DNA of 64,000 bases. Source: Plantibacter sp. ME-Dv--P-122b. Its GTDB lineage: Bacteria > Actinomycetota > Actinomycetes > Actinomycetales > Microbacteriaceae. The position numbers and the translations under genes are program-made. The DNA is taken from contig NZ_JARVSC010000005.1 in the NCBI RefSeq assembly GCF_030209375.1, positions 248,001 through 312,000 on the forward strand, given 5' to 3'. Below are positions 1 through 13,218 of the stretch, in pieces (within the stretch, counting starts at the first letter, position 1; each line of letters begins with the position of its first letter). The notes under the pieces are model-generated. The model was given only the letters and a program-made list of their open reading frames with translations, did not search any database and was not told the origin of the DNA.

Positions 1-487
1 CGGAGACACCCTGACTCGACGGGTACAGCAGGGTGACGTCGTCGGTGACGAGCTGGATGGTGTCGCGGTCGCCGGAGACGACGAGCACACGGAAGCCCTC
101 CTCGGCGCCCTGCTTGGCGAGGGTGGCGAGGATGTCGTCGGCCTCGTAGTCCTCCTTGCTGATCGTCGTGATGTTCATCGCCTTAAGCGCCTCCTCGAGG
201 AGCGGCACCTGCCCCTTGAACTCCGGCGGGGTCTCGCCGCGCGTGCCCTTGTACTCGGGGTACTCGCGGGTGCGGAACGAACGGCGCGAGATGTCGAAGG
301 CCACGGCGATGTGGCTCGGGTTCTCGTTCTTGAGCAGGCTGATCAGCATGGAGATGAAGCCGTGGATGGCGTTCGTGTGCTGACCGTCGCGGGTTTGGAA
401 GCTGTCGACCGGCAGGGCGTAGAACGCCCGGAACGCGAGCGAGTGGCCGTCGACGACGAGGAGGGTAGGCTTTTCTGATTCCGACAC
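1..487 (-). CDS. polA: DNA polymerase I, N-terminal part (runs off the left edge)
   Basis: Start of DNA polymerase I; 162 codons are inside the window and the gene continues past base 1. The protein opens VSESEKPTLLVVDGHSLAFR, followed by RRSFRTREYPEYKGTR and DDILATLAKQ and VVSGDRDTIQLV, the metal-binding and DNA-binding motifs of the 5'-3' exonuclease (FEN-like) domain. That domain removes RNA primers and flaps during Okazaki-fragment maturation and repair. The GTG start at 487 is chosen because a TAGGCT hexamer lies 6 nt upstream (494-499), which suggests a leaderless transcript; there is no Shine-Dalgarno sequence. The polymerase domain is not in view, so intactness cannot be judged. It is divergent from the thioesterase gene. 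Confidence 0.95.
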   Translation of the reverse strand, partial: MSESEKPTLLVVDGHSLAFRAFYALPVDSFQTRDGQHTNAIHGFISMLISLLKNENPSHIAVAFDISRRSFRTREYPEYKGTRGETPPEFKGQVPLLEEALKAMNITTISKEDYEADDILATLAKQGAEEGFRVLVVSGDRDTIQLVTDDVTLLYPSSQGVS

Positions 488-493
488 GCGCCC

Positions 494-499
494 AGCCTA
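494..499 (-). promoter_or_regulatory. -10 box of polA (TAGGCT), leaderless arrangement
   Basis: TAGGCT on the minus strand sits 6 nt before the polA GTG, which would place transcription start at or next to the start codon. No convincing -35 is seen. It is one of about ten similar sites in the window. Confidence 0.5.
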
Positions 500-542
500 C
501 AAGCCGGTGCCGACACGGCTCAGGCCCGATCCGAAGGTGGAC

Positions 543-965
543 ATGACGAACGAGACCGACGACGCACTCGAGTTCCTGCGGACGAGGGGCAGCGGCGCAC
601 TCGCCGCCAAGATGGGCATCGAGTTCACCGAGTTCACGGTGCAGCGATCCGTCGCCACCATGCCGGTCGAGGGCAACACCCAACCCGCGATGCTGCTGCA
701 CGGTGGGGCCAACGTCGTGCTCGGCGAGTCCCTCGGGTCGATGGCCGCCAACCTCTTCGCGGGCCCGGGCAAGCTCGCCGTCGGCATCGACATCAACGCG
801 ACGCACACCAGGTCCGCCACCGAGGGCCTCGTGACGGGGGTCTGCACCCCGATCCACCTCGGCCGTTCGCTCACCGTGCACGAGATCGCCGTCACCGACG
901 AGCAGGGACGACGGTGCTCCACGATCCGCATCACGAACCTCATCAAGGACGCACCGACCGGCTGA
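543..965 (+). CDS. Hotdog-fold acyl-CoA thioesterase (PaaI/MenI-like)
   Basis: A 140-residue protein of the PaaI-type hotdog thioesterase family, which hydrolyses acyl- or aryl-CoA thioesters in the cytoplasm. The family signature is visible as MLLHGGANVVLGESLGS (near residues 51-67), where the HGG turn and the following Glu form the active site, and the C-terminal strands VGIDINATHTRS and VTGVCTPIHLGRS follow. Length is normal for the family. The ATG at 543 is preferred over an in-frame ATG at 507 because GAAGGTGG lies just upstream. It is divergent from polA and convergent with the ANTAR regulator. The substrate cannot be told; dihydroxynaphthoyl-CoA or phenylacetyl-CoA type substrates are possible. 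Confidence 0.88.
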   Translation: MTNETDDALEFLRTRGSGALAAKMGIEFTEFTVQRSVATMPVEGNTQPAMLLHGGANVVLGESLGSMAANLFAGPGKLAVGIDINATHTRSATEGLVTGVCTPIHLGRSLTVHEIAVTDEQGRRCSTIRITNLIKDAPTG

Positions 966-988
966 CGAGCCCGGTATCGGACACAGCA

Positions 989-1022
989 GAGCGGCCCGCC
1001 CCCGAGGGGACGGGCCGCTCTT
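989..1022. terminator. Bidirectional terminator between thioesterase and ANTAR regulator
   Basis: Perfect 10-bp stem: GAGCGGCCCG (989-998) pairs with CGGGCCGCTC (1011-1020), loop of 12 nt. It lies between two convergent stop codons (965 and 1040), so it can serve both genes. Confidence 0.75.
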
Positions 1023-1039
1023 GCGACGAGGGAGGAGCG

Positions 1040-1645
1040 CTACTTCTTGGCGCTGAGCTGCTCGATGATGGCCTGCGCGACATCGTGCATGGTGAGGCGA
1101 CGGTCCATGGAGGCCTTCTGGATCCAGCGGAACGCCTCGGGCTCGGTGAGGCCCATCTTCTCGTTGAGGAGGCCCTTCGCCCGGTCGACGAGCTTGCGGG
1201 TCTCGAAGCGCTCGACCATGTCGGCGACCTCGGCCTCGAGGGTGATGATCTGCTGGTAGCGCGAGAGGGCGATCTCGATCGCGGGAAGGAGGTCGTTCGG
1301 CGTGAACGGCTTCACGACGTAGGCGAGGGCGCCTGCCTCGCTCGCCCGCTCGACGAGCTCCTTCTGGCTGAAGGCCGTGAGGAGGACCACCGGGGCGATG
1401 TGCGCCTTGCCGATGCGCTCGGCCGCGGAGATGCCGTCGAGCTGAGGCATCTTGACGTCCATGATCACGAGATCCGGACGGAGTTCCGTCGCGAGGGCGA
1501 CAGCGGTCTCGCCGTCGCCGGCCTCGCCGACGACCTCGAAACCGTTGTCGCGGAGGATCTCGACGATGTCGAGGCGGATGAGGGATTCGTCCTCAGCGAC
1601 GACGACGCGCCGTGGGGCTGCGGGAGGGGTCTCTTGCTCGGTCAC
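1040..1645 (-). CDS. pdtaR: ANTAR-domain response regulator (PdtaR-type)
   Basis: A 201-residue two-component regulator that acts on RNA rather than DNA. The receiver domain (about 15-130) shows the acidic pair EDES, the phospho-acceptor in LVIMDVKMPQLDG, the Thr in LLTAFS and the Lys in YVVKPF. The C-terminal ANTAR domain (about 140-195) has the AKGLLNEKMGLTEPEAF pattern typical of antitermination modules that bind dual hexaloop RNA stems. In actinobacteria the partner is the histidine kinase PdtaS, which is not in the window. GTG at 1645 is preferred over TTG at 1651 because a TAGGAT box at 1652-1657 puts the transcription start on this GTG. Position between polA and pyk matches the mycobacterial Rv1626 neighbourhood. 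Confidence 0.93.
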   Translation of the reverse strand: MTEQETPPAAPRRVVVAEDESLIRLDIVEILRDNGFEVVGEAGDGETAVALATELRPDLVIMDVKMPQLDGISAAERIGKAHIAPVVLLTAFSQKELVERASEAGALAYVVKPFTPNDLLPAIEIALSRYQQIITLEAEVADMVERFETRKLVDRAKGLLNEKMGLTEPEAFRWIQKASMDRRLTMHDVAQAIIEQLSAKK

Positions 1646-1651
1646 CCTCAA

Positions 1652-1657
1652 ATCCTA
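1652..1657 (-). promoter_or_regulatory. -10 box of the ANTAR regulator (TAGGAT), leaderless
   Basis: TAGGAT read on the minus strand, 6 nt before the GTG at 1645. It nearly abuts a divergent TACTCT box (1661-1666, plus strand) that could serve the tRNA-Leu gene, so the two promoters would face away from each other. Confidence 0.45.
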
Positions 1658-1699
1658 CGGTACTCTGATGCAGGTTGCTGTTCGCCGTGCGGCGGACGC

Positions 1700-1780
1700 G
1701 CCGGTGTGGCGGAATGGCAGACGCGGAGCACTCAAAATGCTTTGTCGAAAGACGTGTGGGTTCGAGTCCCACCACCGGTA
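1700..1780 (+). tRNA. tRNA-Leu (anticodon CAA)
   Basis: An 81-nt class II tRNA. The acceptor stem GCCGGTG (1700-1706) pairs with CACCGGT (1773-1779; first pair is G-U), followed by discriminator A1780. The anticodon loop CTCAAAA reads CAA, decoding UUG. A long variable arm (TGTCG-AAA-GACG) and the TPsiC arm GTGGG-TTCGAGT-CCCAC follow. CCA is not encoded. A TACTCT box at 1661-1666 is a possible -10. The last 53 nt are repeated downstream. Confidence 0.95.
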
Positions 1781-1809
1781 CCGCGGATGAGTGGGAAAGC
1801 CCTCCGGGC

Positions 1810-1863
1810 GCACTCAACATGCTTTGTCGAAAGACGTGTGGGTTCGAGTCCCACCACCGGTAC
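1810..1863 (+). pseudogene. Duplicated 3' half of tRNA-Leu(CAA)
   Basis: 54 nt identical to 1728-1781 except one base (A to C just 3' of the anticodon). The copy contains the anticodon arm 3' side, variable arm, TPsiC arm and acceptor 3' strand, but the sequence before it (1782-1809) does not form a D arm or a matching acceptor strand, so it is not a working tRNA. The offset is exactly 82 nt, close to one tRNA length, which fits a decayed tandem copy; an attachment-site remnant is the other option. Confidence 0.85.
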
Positions 1864-1878
1864 TCTCTTCAGCCAGTT

Positions 1879-1904
1879 CAGGCTCCGGACTCAGGCTCCG
1901 GACT
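1879..1904. repeat. Tandem 13-bp repeat (two copies plus a partial third)
   Basis: CAGGCTCCGGACT occurs twice head to tail (1879-1891, 1892-1904); a shortened third copy, CAGGCTCCGAC, begins at 1914. It lies directly after the tRNA-half copy. No function is evident. Confidence 0.7.
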
Positions 1905-1964
1905 CAGCCCGTCCAGGCTCCGACGACTCGTGAACCGCGCCCGATCGTCAAGCCCCTGCGCGAG

Positions 1965-2023
1965 GTGTCGGCGACGCCGTAGCGTACCGTCGAGAGCACG
2001 GCGTACCTCACGTCGTCCGACAC
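1965..2023. promoter_or_regulatory. Nested inverted repeat before the 90-residue ORF
   Basis: Outer arms GTGTCGG (1965-1971) and CCGACAC (2017-2023) enclose inner arms ACGCCGT (1974-1980) and ACGGCGT (1998-2004). As RNA this could fold into a two-step hairpin ending 16 nt before the ATG at 2040; as DNA it could be an operator. Neither role is shown. Confidence 0.45.
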
Positions 2024-2039
2024 GATGGGACCCGACACC

Positions 2040-2312
2040 ATGACCGCAGAGCACACCGACCCACGCCAGGACGTCCACGACGCCAGCACCGACGACCGGC
2101 TCCAGGGCATCCTCGTGCAGGTCGCGGGCGACCGGTCCCTCACCCCGGACCTCGACGTGCGCGCCGCGCTGACCGACCGTCTCAGCGACCAGGGCATCGA
2201 CGTCGACGCGGCCGAGCTCGACCGTCTCGTCAGCGCCCTCCCGGGTCAGCCCGGCGAAGAGCCCGGACCGTTCCTCACGGACGGCGCGACACCGGCCGAC
2301 GACGCGAACTGA
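2040..2312 (+). CDS. Small acidic hypothetical protein
   Basis: A 90-residue, strongly acidic, probably soluble protein with no signal peptide or membrane segment. I do not recognise a family. The middle (LQGILVQVAGDRSLTPDL and later ALTDRLSDQGIDVDAAELDRL) looks helical, and the ends are low-complexity and rich in Asp, Thr and Pro. ATG at 2040 is preferred over ATG at 2025 because GATGGGA precedes it at a workable distance and the 2025 ATG abuts an inverted repeat. It converges on the histidine phosphatase, with stop codons directly adjacent. Codon use is like that of its neighbours, so it is probably real. Confidence 0.6.
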   Translation: MTAEHTDPRQDVHDASTDDRLQGILVQVAGDRSLTPDLDVRAALTDRLSDQGIDVDAAELDRLVSALPGQPGEEPGPFLTDGATPADDAN

Positions 2313-2975
2313 TCAGAAGCCGCGCTCGACCGCGGCGGCCGGACCGTCGGCCTTCGTCGTCAGCTCCGGTCCGCCGACGGCGTCGCCCGTCCACGTGTCG
2401 ACCCGCCAACCGGTCGTCGCGTCTCCGTCGACGATGATGACGCCGGTGTTCGTGATGGGGTGCGTGCCGATGAAGTGTCCGTCGACGTTCGCCCCGCGCA
2501 GCCCGAGCCAGGACCGGAGCATCGCTCCGTGGCTCACGACCACCACGCTCTCCAGTCCGGAGCCCTCGACCTCCTCGATCACCGCGTCGAAGCGCGCGAA
2601 CACCTCGTGGCCGTTCTCGCCGCCCGGCATCCGGGTGTCGAGGTCGCCCATCGCCCAGGCCACGATGGTGTCGATGTAGACCTGGACGGCCTCGGGTGAC
2701 CCGAGCATCTCGTTGTCGCCGGCGCTGATCTCCCGGAGTCCGTCGCGGACGATCACGGGGAGCCCGCTGACCTCGGCGACGGGTGCGGCGGTCTGCTGCG
2801 CCCGCACCGCCGTGGAGGCGTAGACCGCGTCGATCCGCTCCCCCACGAGCGCTTTGGGGAGGGCGGCCGCCTGCGTCTCACCGAGTTCCGTGAGGACGGC
2901 CCCGGGGATCGCGGTGTCGAGGAGCCCGGCGACGTTGGACGAGGTCTGACCGTGTCTGATGAGGATGAGGCGCAT
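2313..2975 (-). CDS. Histidine phosphatase family protein (phosphoglycerate mutase-like)
   Basis: A 220-residue cytoplasmic phosphatase of the branch that includes PhoE and cobalamin phosphatases. The catalytic RHGQT is at residues 8-12 (MRLILIRHGQTSSN), the second arginine lies in YASTAVRAQQTA, the acid residue in LREISAGDNE, and the second catalytic His in VVVSHGAML. Length is normal. A TACCCT box (2982-2987) lies 6 nt before the ATG, pointing to a leaderless message, although GGAGGT also directly abuts the ATG. The substrate is unknown; metabolic phosphoesters are usual. Confidence 0.88.
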   Translation of the reverse strand: MRLILIRHGQTSSNVAGLLDTAIPGAVLTELGETQAAALPKALVGERIDAVYASTAVRAQQTAAPVAEVSGLPVIVRDGLREISAGDNEMLGSPEAVQVYIDTIVAWAMGDLDTRMPGGENGHEVFARFDAVIEEVEGSGLESVVVVSHGAMLRSWLGLRGANVDGHFIGTHPITNTGVIIVDGDATTGWRVDTWTGDAVGGPELTTKADGPAAAVERGF

Positions 2976-2981
2976 ACCTCC

Positions 2982-2987
2982 AGGGTA
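2982..2987 (-). promoter_or_regulatory. -10 box of the histidine phosphatase (TACCCT)
   Basis: TACCCT on the minus strand, 6 nt before the ATG at 2975; same geometry as the polA and ANTAR-regulator sites. Confidence 0.4.
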
Positions 2988-3035
2988 GGCGAGCGACCTG
3001 ACGACGGTCAGCTCCCGGTGCGGAGTGTGCCGGGA

Positions 3036-4376
3036 TCAGCTGCGAGGGTCCCATCGCGGCTCGGCACTCCCCAGGACCGCCGCCGGGGACGCGTGGTCGA
3101 CGAAGGCGGCCAGCGCGGGGCGCGCCGTCGTCACTGTGCCGTGGGTGACCAGGCACCGCACTCCCGGGAGGTCGGCCGGCTGACGATCCTCGGTTCGTGG
3201 CAGTCGCTGCAGCGCCGCGCCGACGCGCGCGAGCGACACCGACGAGTGACCTGCATCGCCGCCGCCGACGACCCTCGCCACGTCGTCGAGGACGGCCGCC
3301 GCCAGGAGGTATCCCGCGCTGTGGTCGAGTGCCTGAGCCGGTAGGGCCCCCGGGGTGCCGTCCTCCCCTTCGACCACGGCGATGCCCGTGGCGGCCTGCA
3401 CCAGGCTGTCGAAACCGCGACGATCACCCCACGGTCCCGTCGTGCCCCACGCGTCGACCGAGGCGGTGACCAGGCCGTCGCGACGTCGCAGCCCGAGGTC
3501 GTCGAGGGCGTGCGGTCGGTACCCCGTCACCAGGATGTCGGCCTCATCGCTCAGGGTCTGGAGCGTCGCGAGGCCGCGCGGCGTCGACGCGTCGAGGGCC
3601 GCCGTCCGCTTCCCCTGGCCGCTGTCGGTGTGCTGCCACGGGATCTCGGGGAGCTGCGGTGGGTCCACGCGGAGGACGTCGGCTCCGAGGAGGGCGAGCG
3701 TCCTGGTGGACACCGGACCGGCGATCACCCGCGTCAGGTCGAGGACGCGGAGACCGCGCAAGGGGTGCCGCCTCGTCGGCTGCACCGACGAGGCGATGCT
3801 CGAGCCGGCGGAGCCGCCGTGGCGCCTGACGAGCGGTCCGTCACCGACGGCGGCCTGTGGTGTGGACGACCACTCGGCAGCGCTCCGGACGGCGACGAGG
3901 AGTGCGCCGACTCCCGCGGCCTCCGATTCCAGCTCGAGAGCCGAGCGGGAGGCGATCGCCGAGGCGAGCTCTGCGCGGGTGGCCTCGTCGCCGATCCCGA
4001 GCATGGCGCTCAGGCGGCGACGATGGTGCGGGTAGTTCGCGTGCGTGCGCACCCAGCCGTCTGCCGCGGCGAAGAAGCCGGACAGTGGCGCGAACGCGTC
4101 CACGGCTGCTCCGTCGATCCGCAACAGGCGGTCGCTCTGGTAGGCCGCGGCGATCCGCTCGAGGTCGAGAGCCGTGTGCCGCGGCTCGTATCCGAGGGCG
4201 ATGCGGAGTCGGTCGGCGGCATCCTCCACGGCGCCGACGGCGACCGCGGCGAGCTCCAGGACGGCGAATCGGGAGGCCAGGAGTCCCGCCGCACCGGTCG
4301 CCTCACGGTCGACACCTCCCGGGTCCAGGCCCACGGCGCTGCGGAGGGCGTCGTCGACGAGGACGGAACGGTTCAT
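3036..4376 (-). CDS. CaiB/BaiF (family III) CoA-transferase homologue, rearranged
   Basis: A 446-residue protein. Residues about 205-390 match the N-terminal half of family III CoA-transferases (LRGLRVLDLTRVIAGP, LLGADVLRVDPP, DILVTGYRP, QAATGIAVVEG). Residues about 95-185, however, resemble the C-terminal module of the same family (ADGWVRTHANYPHHRRRL, then a PLVR segment), so the order looks permuted or partly duplicated. The expected catalytic Asp in the motif after the glycine-rich turn is not apparent: the matching stretch is SVSLARVGAAL (379-389). Enzyme activity is therefore doubtful. The ATG at 4376 is chosen because a TAGCCT box (4384-4389) is 7 nt upstream; another ATG lies at 4382. 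It is followed by the histidine phosphatase. Confidence 0.75.
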   Translation of the reverse strand: MNRSVLVDDALRSAVGLDPGGVDREATGAAGLLASRFAVLELAAVAVGAVEDAADRLRIALGYEPRHTALDLERIAAAYQSDRLLRIDGAAVDAFAPLSGFFAAADGWVRTHANYPHHRRRLSAMLGIGDEATRAELASAIASRSALELESEAAGVGALLVAVRSAAEWSSTPQAAVGDGPLVRRHGGSAGSSIASSVQPTRRHPLRGLRVLDLTRVIAGPVSTRTLALLGADVLRVDPPQLPEIPWQHTDSGQGKRTAALDASTPRGLATLQTLSDEADILVTGYRPHALDDLGLRRRDGLVTASVDAWGTTGPWGDRRGFDSLVQAATGIAVVEGEDGTPGALPAQALDHSAGYLLAAAVLDDVARVVGGGDAGHSSVSLARVGAALQRLPRTEDRQPADLPGVRCLVTHGTVTTARPALAAFVDHASPAAVLGSAEPRWDPRS

Positions 4377-4383
4377 GGGCATC

Positions 4384-4389
4384 AGGCTA
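4384..4389 (-). promoter_or_regulatory. -10 box of the CoA-transferase homologue (TAGCCT)
   Basis: TAGCCT on the minus strand, 7 nt before the ATG at 4376, consistent with a leaderless transcript starting on that ATG. Confidence 0.45.
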
Positions 4390-4437
4390 GACCCACGGCG
4401 TCCGGAATCGCGGTGCCACCGCACACCCGGCGGACGA

Positions 4438-4477
4438 CGAAGGCCGTGGTCCCCGTACGGGAGGACCACGGCCTTCG
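4438..4477 (-). terminator. Terminator after pyk
   Basis: Perfect 15-bp stem: CGAAGGCCGTGGTCC (4438-4452) and its complement (4463-4477), 10-nt loop, 13 nt after the pyk stop. There is no U-tract, as is common in high-GC actinobacteria. Confidence 0.85.
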
Positions 4478-4490
4478 CTGCTGTCGACGA

Positions 4491-5906
4491 CTAGAGGACG
4501 TCGCCCACCTTGTGGACGCGGATGTCGTTCGTCGTCCCGGGGATGCCGGGAGGGGAACCGGAGATGATGATGACCGGCTCACCGACGGCGGCCTTGCCCG
4601 TGGCGACGAGGACCTCGTCCACCTGGGCGACCATCTGGTCGGTGTGCGTGACGCGCTCGACGACGAAGGACTCGACGCCCCAGTTCAGCGCCATCCGACG
4701 ACGGATGGCCGGGTCGGGGGTGAACGCCAGGATCGGGATCCGGTTGCGGAGACGGGCCATGCGGCGGACCGACTCCCCCGACTCCGTGAACACGCAGAGG
4801 AACTTCGCCTCGACGAAATCGGCCACCTCGACGGCCGCCAGCGTGATCGCTCCGGCCTGGGTCCGCGGCTTCGTACCGAGCGGCGGAACGCGGTCGAGAC
4901 CGTGGATCTCGGTCGACTCGACGATCCGGGCCATGGTCTGGACCGTGATCACCGGGTAGGCGCCGACACTCGTCTCGCCACTGAGCATCACCGCGTCAGC
5001 ACCGTCGAGCACCGCGTTCGCGACGTCGGAGGTCTCCGCGCGGGTCGGGATGGGGCTGGAGATCATCGATTCGAGCATCTGCGTCGCGACGATGACCGGC
5101 TTCGCCATGCGGCGAGCGAGCTCCACCGCACGCTTCTGCACGATCGGAACGGCCTCGAGCGGGAGCTCGACACCGAGGTCGCCACGGGCGACCATGATCG
5201 CGTCGAACGCCTCGACGATGCCCTCGAGGTTCTCGACGGCCTGTGGCTTCTCGATCTTGGCGATCACGGGGACCTTGCGGCCCTCCTCCGCCATGATCTC
5301 GTGGACGCGGTCGATGTCGGCCGCGTCGCGCACGAAGGACAGCGCGATGAGGTCGGCGCCGAGACGAAGTCCCCAGCGAAGGTCCGCTTCGTCCTTCTCG
5401 CTGAGCGCGGGGACGTTGACGGCGACACCGGGGAGGTTGATGCCCTTGTTGTTCGACACCGGACCGGCGACGATGACGCGCGTGGTCACGACGGTGTCGT
5501 CCGCTTCAACGACCTCGACCTTGACCTTGCCGTCGTCGATCAGGAGGAAGTCGCCCGGCTTGACGTCCTGGGGCAGGCCCTTGAACGTCGTCGAGGAGAT
5601 CTCCTTGGTGCCGAGGATGTCCTCGGTCGTGATCTTGAAGATGTCGCCGACGGCGAGGTCGTACGGGCCGCCCTCGAACTTGCCGAGGCGGATCTTCGGG
5701 CCCTGCAGGTCGACCAGGACGGCGACGGCACGGCCGGAGTCCTCGGTGGCCTTGCGCACGTTGGCGTAGATGGCCTCGTGCACGTCGTAGCTGCCGTGGC
5801 TCAGGTTCATCCGGGTGACATCGACCCCCGCATCGATGATGGCCCGGATGTTCTCATAGCTGGAGACTGCAGGCCCCAGCGTTGCGACGATCTTGGCTCG
5901 TCTCAT
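4491..5906 (-). CDS. pyk: Pyruvate kinase
   Basis: A 471-residue pyruvate kinase, the last step of glycolysis (phosphoenolpyruvate plus ADP to pyruvate plus ATP). It opens MRRAKIVATLGPA and shows TRMNLSHG, LVDLQGPKIRLG, the catalytic Lys region VPVIAKIEKPQAVEN, the metal-binding MVARGDLGVELP and ATQMLESM. Length matches the bacterial homotetrameric enzyme. GGAGA lies 8 nt before the ATG. The gene sits 92 bp after gltD and ends at a strong hairpin, so it probably closes a transcription unit. No oddities. Confidence 0.98.
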   Translation of the reverse strand: MRRAKIVATLGPAVSSYENIRAIIDAGVDVTRMNLSHGSYDVHEAIYANVRKATEDSGRAVAVLVDLQGPKIRLGKFEGGPYDLAVGDIFKITTEDILGTKEISSTTFKGLPQDVKPGDFLLIDDGKVKVEVVEADDTVVTTRVIVAGPVSNNKGINLPGVAVNVPALSEKDEADLRWGLRLGADLIALSFVRDAADIDRVHEIMAEEGRKVPVIAKIEKPQAVENLEGIVEAFDAIMVARGDLGVELPLEAVPIVQKRAVELARRMAKPVIVATQMLESMISSPIPTRAETSDVANAVLDGADAVMLSGETSVGAYPVITVQTMARIVESTEIHGLDRVPPLGTKPRTQAGAITLAAVEVADFVEAKFLCVFTESGESVRRMARLRNRIPILAFTPDPAIRRRMALNWGVESFVVERVTHTDQMVAQVDEVLVATGKAAVGEPVIIISGSPPGIPGTTNDIRVHKVGDVL

Positions 5907-5998
5907 GTGTGTGTGTTCTCCATGATTTCTGCGCGCGAGGCGCTTCGGTACTCACTGCTCGGCATGATGCGTCCGACGCTTGTCGTCCGCTTGAAAGC

Positions 5999-12011
<6,013 letters not shown>

Positions 12012-12129
12012 GGAATTACCGTCCTCACGAAAGGGGATCAGAAGGGGGACGTCGCTGGCCCTGGGACGAAACGGGTGATGGATCCCCTGCTGAACCGGGA
12101 TCCACCGGGCCGACGAGGGTGCGTTCAGC

Positions 12130-13143
12130 CTAGGAGCGAGAGCCGGTCTTGCTTGTGGCGACCGTGGCTTCGGACGACGGGGTGGATGACGCAGTGCGGT
12201 CTGATCCGTCGGCATCGTCGTCGGCGGAGGCACTGCGCAGCCCCAGGTTCTCCGCGTCGGTGTCGTAGTAGTCTACCGCAGCCTTCGGATCGGCCCAGGA
12301 ACGGCCGGGGACGTACGGCGACGGCTCGGCACCCGTGTGGCGACGAGACTGGATGACGATGATCGCGAGTCCGACGACGATCGCGAGGATCGCGGCCCAG
12401 ACGTTGGCGCGGATGCCGAAGAGGTACTCGCTCGGGTCGATCCGGATGGTCTCCCAGACCGTGCGACCGGCGCCGTACCAGATGAGGTAGACACCGAACA
12501 GGCGGCCCCACTGCGGGTTGAAGCGGTGTCCGATCCAGAGGATGACGGCCACCCCCAGCAGGTTCCAGATGATCTCGTACAGGAACGTGGGGTGGAACAG
12601 CGTGCCGGCGGGCAGACCGATCGGGAACGCGGGGTTGCTGGCCTCGATCTCGAGACCCCAGGGCAGGTCCGTGGGGAGCCCGTAGAGCTCGTGGTTGAAG
12701 TAGTTGCCGAGGCGCCCGAACGCCTGGGCGAGCAGCAGGCCGGGCGCGAGCGCGTCGGCGAAGGTCCAGAACCGGATCCCGGTCATACGGCAACCGATGT
12801 AGGCGCCGACCGCTCCGCCGATGAGCGAACCGAAGATCGCGATGCCGCCCTCCCAGATGTAGAGCGTCCGCAGGAGGTCGGCACCCGGGTAGAAGTAGTC
12901 ACCGGGGTGGGTGAGGACGTGGAAGACCCGAGCACCGATGATCCCCAAGGGGATCGCCCACAGGATGATGTCGAGCACGATCCCCGGCTCGGCACCGCGC
13001 TTCGTCAGCCGGCGCGAGGTCAGGATGGTGGCGGCGACGATCCCGGCGATGATGCAGAGCGCGTACATGTGCACCGTGAACGGGCCCACGCTGAACGTCG
13101 CGATGTCCGGGTTCGGGCTCGGGATGCTGAGGGGTGCAATCAC
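12130..13143 (-). CDS. lgt: Prolipoprotein diacylglyceryl transferase
   Basis: A 337-residue integral membrane enzyme that moves a diacylglyceryl group from phosphatidylglycerol to the lipobox Cys of prolipoproteins. About seven hydrophobic segments are visible, with the Lgt signature [12 protein letters not shown], the conserved HPTFLYE, and WEGGIAIFG. The start is GTG ([12 protein letters not shown]) with AAAGG upstream. The last 65 or so residues form a cytoplasmic tail rich in Asp, Ser and Thr; such tails are common in actinobacteria. It follows trpA by 75 bp and precedes gltB. Confidence 0.97.
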   Translation of the reverse strand: MIAPLSIPSPNPDIATFSVGPFTVHMYALCIIAGIVAATILTSRRLTKRGAEPGIVLDIILWAIPLGIIGARVFHVLTHPGDYFYPGADLLRTLYIWEGGIAIFGSLIGGAVGAYIGCRMTGIRFWTFADALAPGLLLAQAFGRLGNYFNHELYGLPTDLPWGLEIEASNPAFPIGLPAGTLFHPTFLYEIIWNLLGVAVILWIGHRFNPQWGRLFGVYLIWYGAGRTVWETIRIDPSEYLFGIRANVWAAILAIVVGLAIIVIQSRRHTGAEPSPYVPGRSWADPKAAVDYYDTDAENLGLRSASADDDADGSDRTASSTPSSEATVATSKTGSRS

Positions 13144-13218
13144 TGCAGTGGTCGCCTTTCGTTACGAACTCTGATCGAGTGTACGGCTTTCAGCATCGCG
13201 GGCGTGGTGAGGATACCC

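Noticed and set aside
1782-1863. A second functional tRNA-Leu
   Set aside because: The 3' half is intact, but the 5' 28 nt cannot form the D arm or pair with the acceptor 3' strand.
12079-12104. Terminator after lgt
   Set aside because: The arms are only 8 bp (TGGATCCC/GGGATCCA) with a 10-nt loop and no supporting context; listed under gltB as an inverted repeat only.
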